From: JAJTZA01 sp041749815
Lineage (GTDB): Bacteria; Verrucomicrobiota; Verrucomicrobiia; Chthoniobacterales; Terrimicrobiaceae
Assembly: GCA_041749815.1 (NCBI GenBank)
Contig: JBGTAR010000106.1
Coordinates: 1-31,125 of the forward strand
Reading direction: 5' to 3'
DNA: 31,125 nucleotides
The translations under genes were made by a program, and so were the position numbers. The notes beneath the pieces are model-generated. The model was not told where the DNA came from, made no database searches, and saw only the letters and a program-made list of their open reading frames with translations. Shown here piece by piece: positions 30,689-31,125 of this stretch; position 1 is the stretch's first letter, and each line of letters begins with the position of its first letter.

Positions 30689-31125
30689 ATGAAGCTTCCT
30701 CATATATTTCTCGTTGGGCTACTCGCCGGAATCATCCCGGCTCAGGCGCAAAACATCACGAATTTCGGTGATAATGTCGGGTATGGGCCGATTGTCGGCC
30801 CCGATTCTGGATGGACGTATGATGGGAGCACAAGCACCTTGGGTGCAAACAACACCAACGGAAGTTCGCTCATTGGCACATTCCCCAGCACCATGGATTT
30901 CACAGGATCCAACGTGATCACGCTCACCGGCAACGCGACTGCCGCGCCCGGATCGAGTTTTCTGCTGACCCTCTTTGATCAGACCAATGGCACGGCCTCT
31001 GCGGTGTTCACTTGGGAGCAACTGCTTTTCGGTGCGACGGTGACATCGAGCATGACCCCGCTGGTGCCGGGGACCATGCAGAATGTCAATTCGTGGCGAC
31101 TCCTGAGCATTTATAATGGCGGGAG
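30689..31125 (+). CDS. Exported protein, N-terminal part only
   Basis: An ATG at 30689 opens 145 codons that run off the window. The signal peptide MKLPHIFLVGLLAGIIPAQA is followed by a mature region rich in Gly, Ser, Thr and Asn (NITNFGDNVGYGPIVGPDSG; FTGSNVITLTGNATAAPGSS). The composition and strand periodicity suggest a beta-rich surface protein of the kind that in Verrucomicrobiota often ends in a PEP-CTERM or autotransporter-like signal; the C-terminus is not available to test this. There are no enzyme motifs and the function is unknown. Confidence 0.75.
   Translation, partial: MKLPHIFLVGLLAGIIPAQAQNITNFGDNVGYGPIVGPDSGWTYDGSTSTLGANNTNGSSLIGTFPSTMDFTGSNVITLTGNATAAPGSSFLLTLFDQTNGTASAVFTWEQLLFGATVTSSMTPLVPGTMQNVNSWRLLSIYNGG

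Noticed and set aside
1..31125. tRNA, rRNA or known riboswitch
   Set aside because: I saw no cloverleaf with an acceptor/CCA and T-loop pattern, no rRNA-like stretch and no riboswitch consensus in the intergenic regions.

Overview
The window looks like an accessory region of a Verrucomicrobiota chromosome, G+C-rich by eye. The main taxonomic clue is a set of four pseudopilin-like proteins that I recognise from memory as the 'Verru_Chthon cassette' proteins A, B, C and D, described from Verrucomicrobium spinosum and Chthoniobacter flavus. A LacI-type regulator, glycoside hydrolases, a sulfatase and a CBM-rich beta-helix protein fit a polysaccharide-degrading verrucomicrobium. Almost no gene has a convincing Shine-Dalgarno sequence.

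Layout. (1) 1-1812, minus strand: a GT1-family glycosyltransferase, cut by the window edge, in a coupled operon behind a TetR regulator with a clear promoter/operator. (2) 1893-2786: no intact gene; an IS4/IS1634-like transposase relic split by a 164-bp palindromic element. (3) 2787-22396: a polysaccharide-utilisation locus. The minus strand carries protein D, then the B-C-A-(246 aa) unit with overlapping start and stop codons, then a secreted clan-A glycosidase (GH39-like) and a GH92. The plus strand carries a GH31 (between D and B), the LacI regulator, a sulfatase and a secreted beta-helix/CBM protein. (4) 22397-23634: about 1.2 kb without an intact gene, packed with nested inverted-repeat elements and a CBM-tail relic. 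(5) 23635-26858: two SAM methyltransferases flanking a MocR-type (GntR/aminotransferase) regulator with a direct-repeat operator. (6) 27160-28337: a class II Fic AMP-transferase behind a striking double operator. (7) 28441-31125: two exported proteins of unknown function, the last cut by the window end.

How the locus may work. A 14-bp near-palindrome (TCGCAACGTTGGGA) occurs three times without any change, upstream of B-C-A/GH31, D/lacI and the sulfatase operon. A one-base variant of its symmetric form lies upstream of GH39-GH92. This suggests that one LacI regulator controls all the degradative genes together with the pseudopilin cassette. The cassette proteins resemble type II secretion minor pseudopilins: D like GspH, B like GspI, C like GspJ and A like GspK, in the H-I-J-K order of gsp operons. 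The hypothesis is a locus-specific pseudopilus tip made together with the glycan-degrading enzymes. I think this is the most interesting content of the window. Second come the double operator in front of fic and the family of multi-hairpin palindromic elements.

All family assignments were made by reading the translated sequence; no database was searched.
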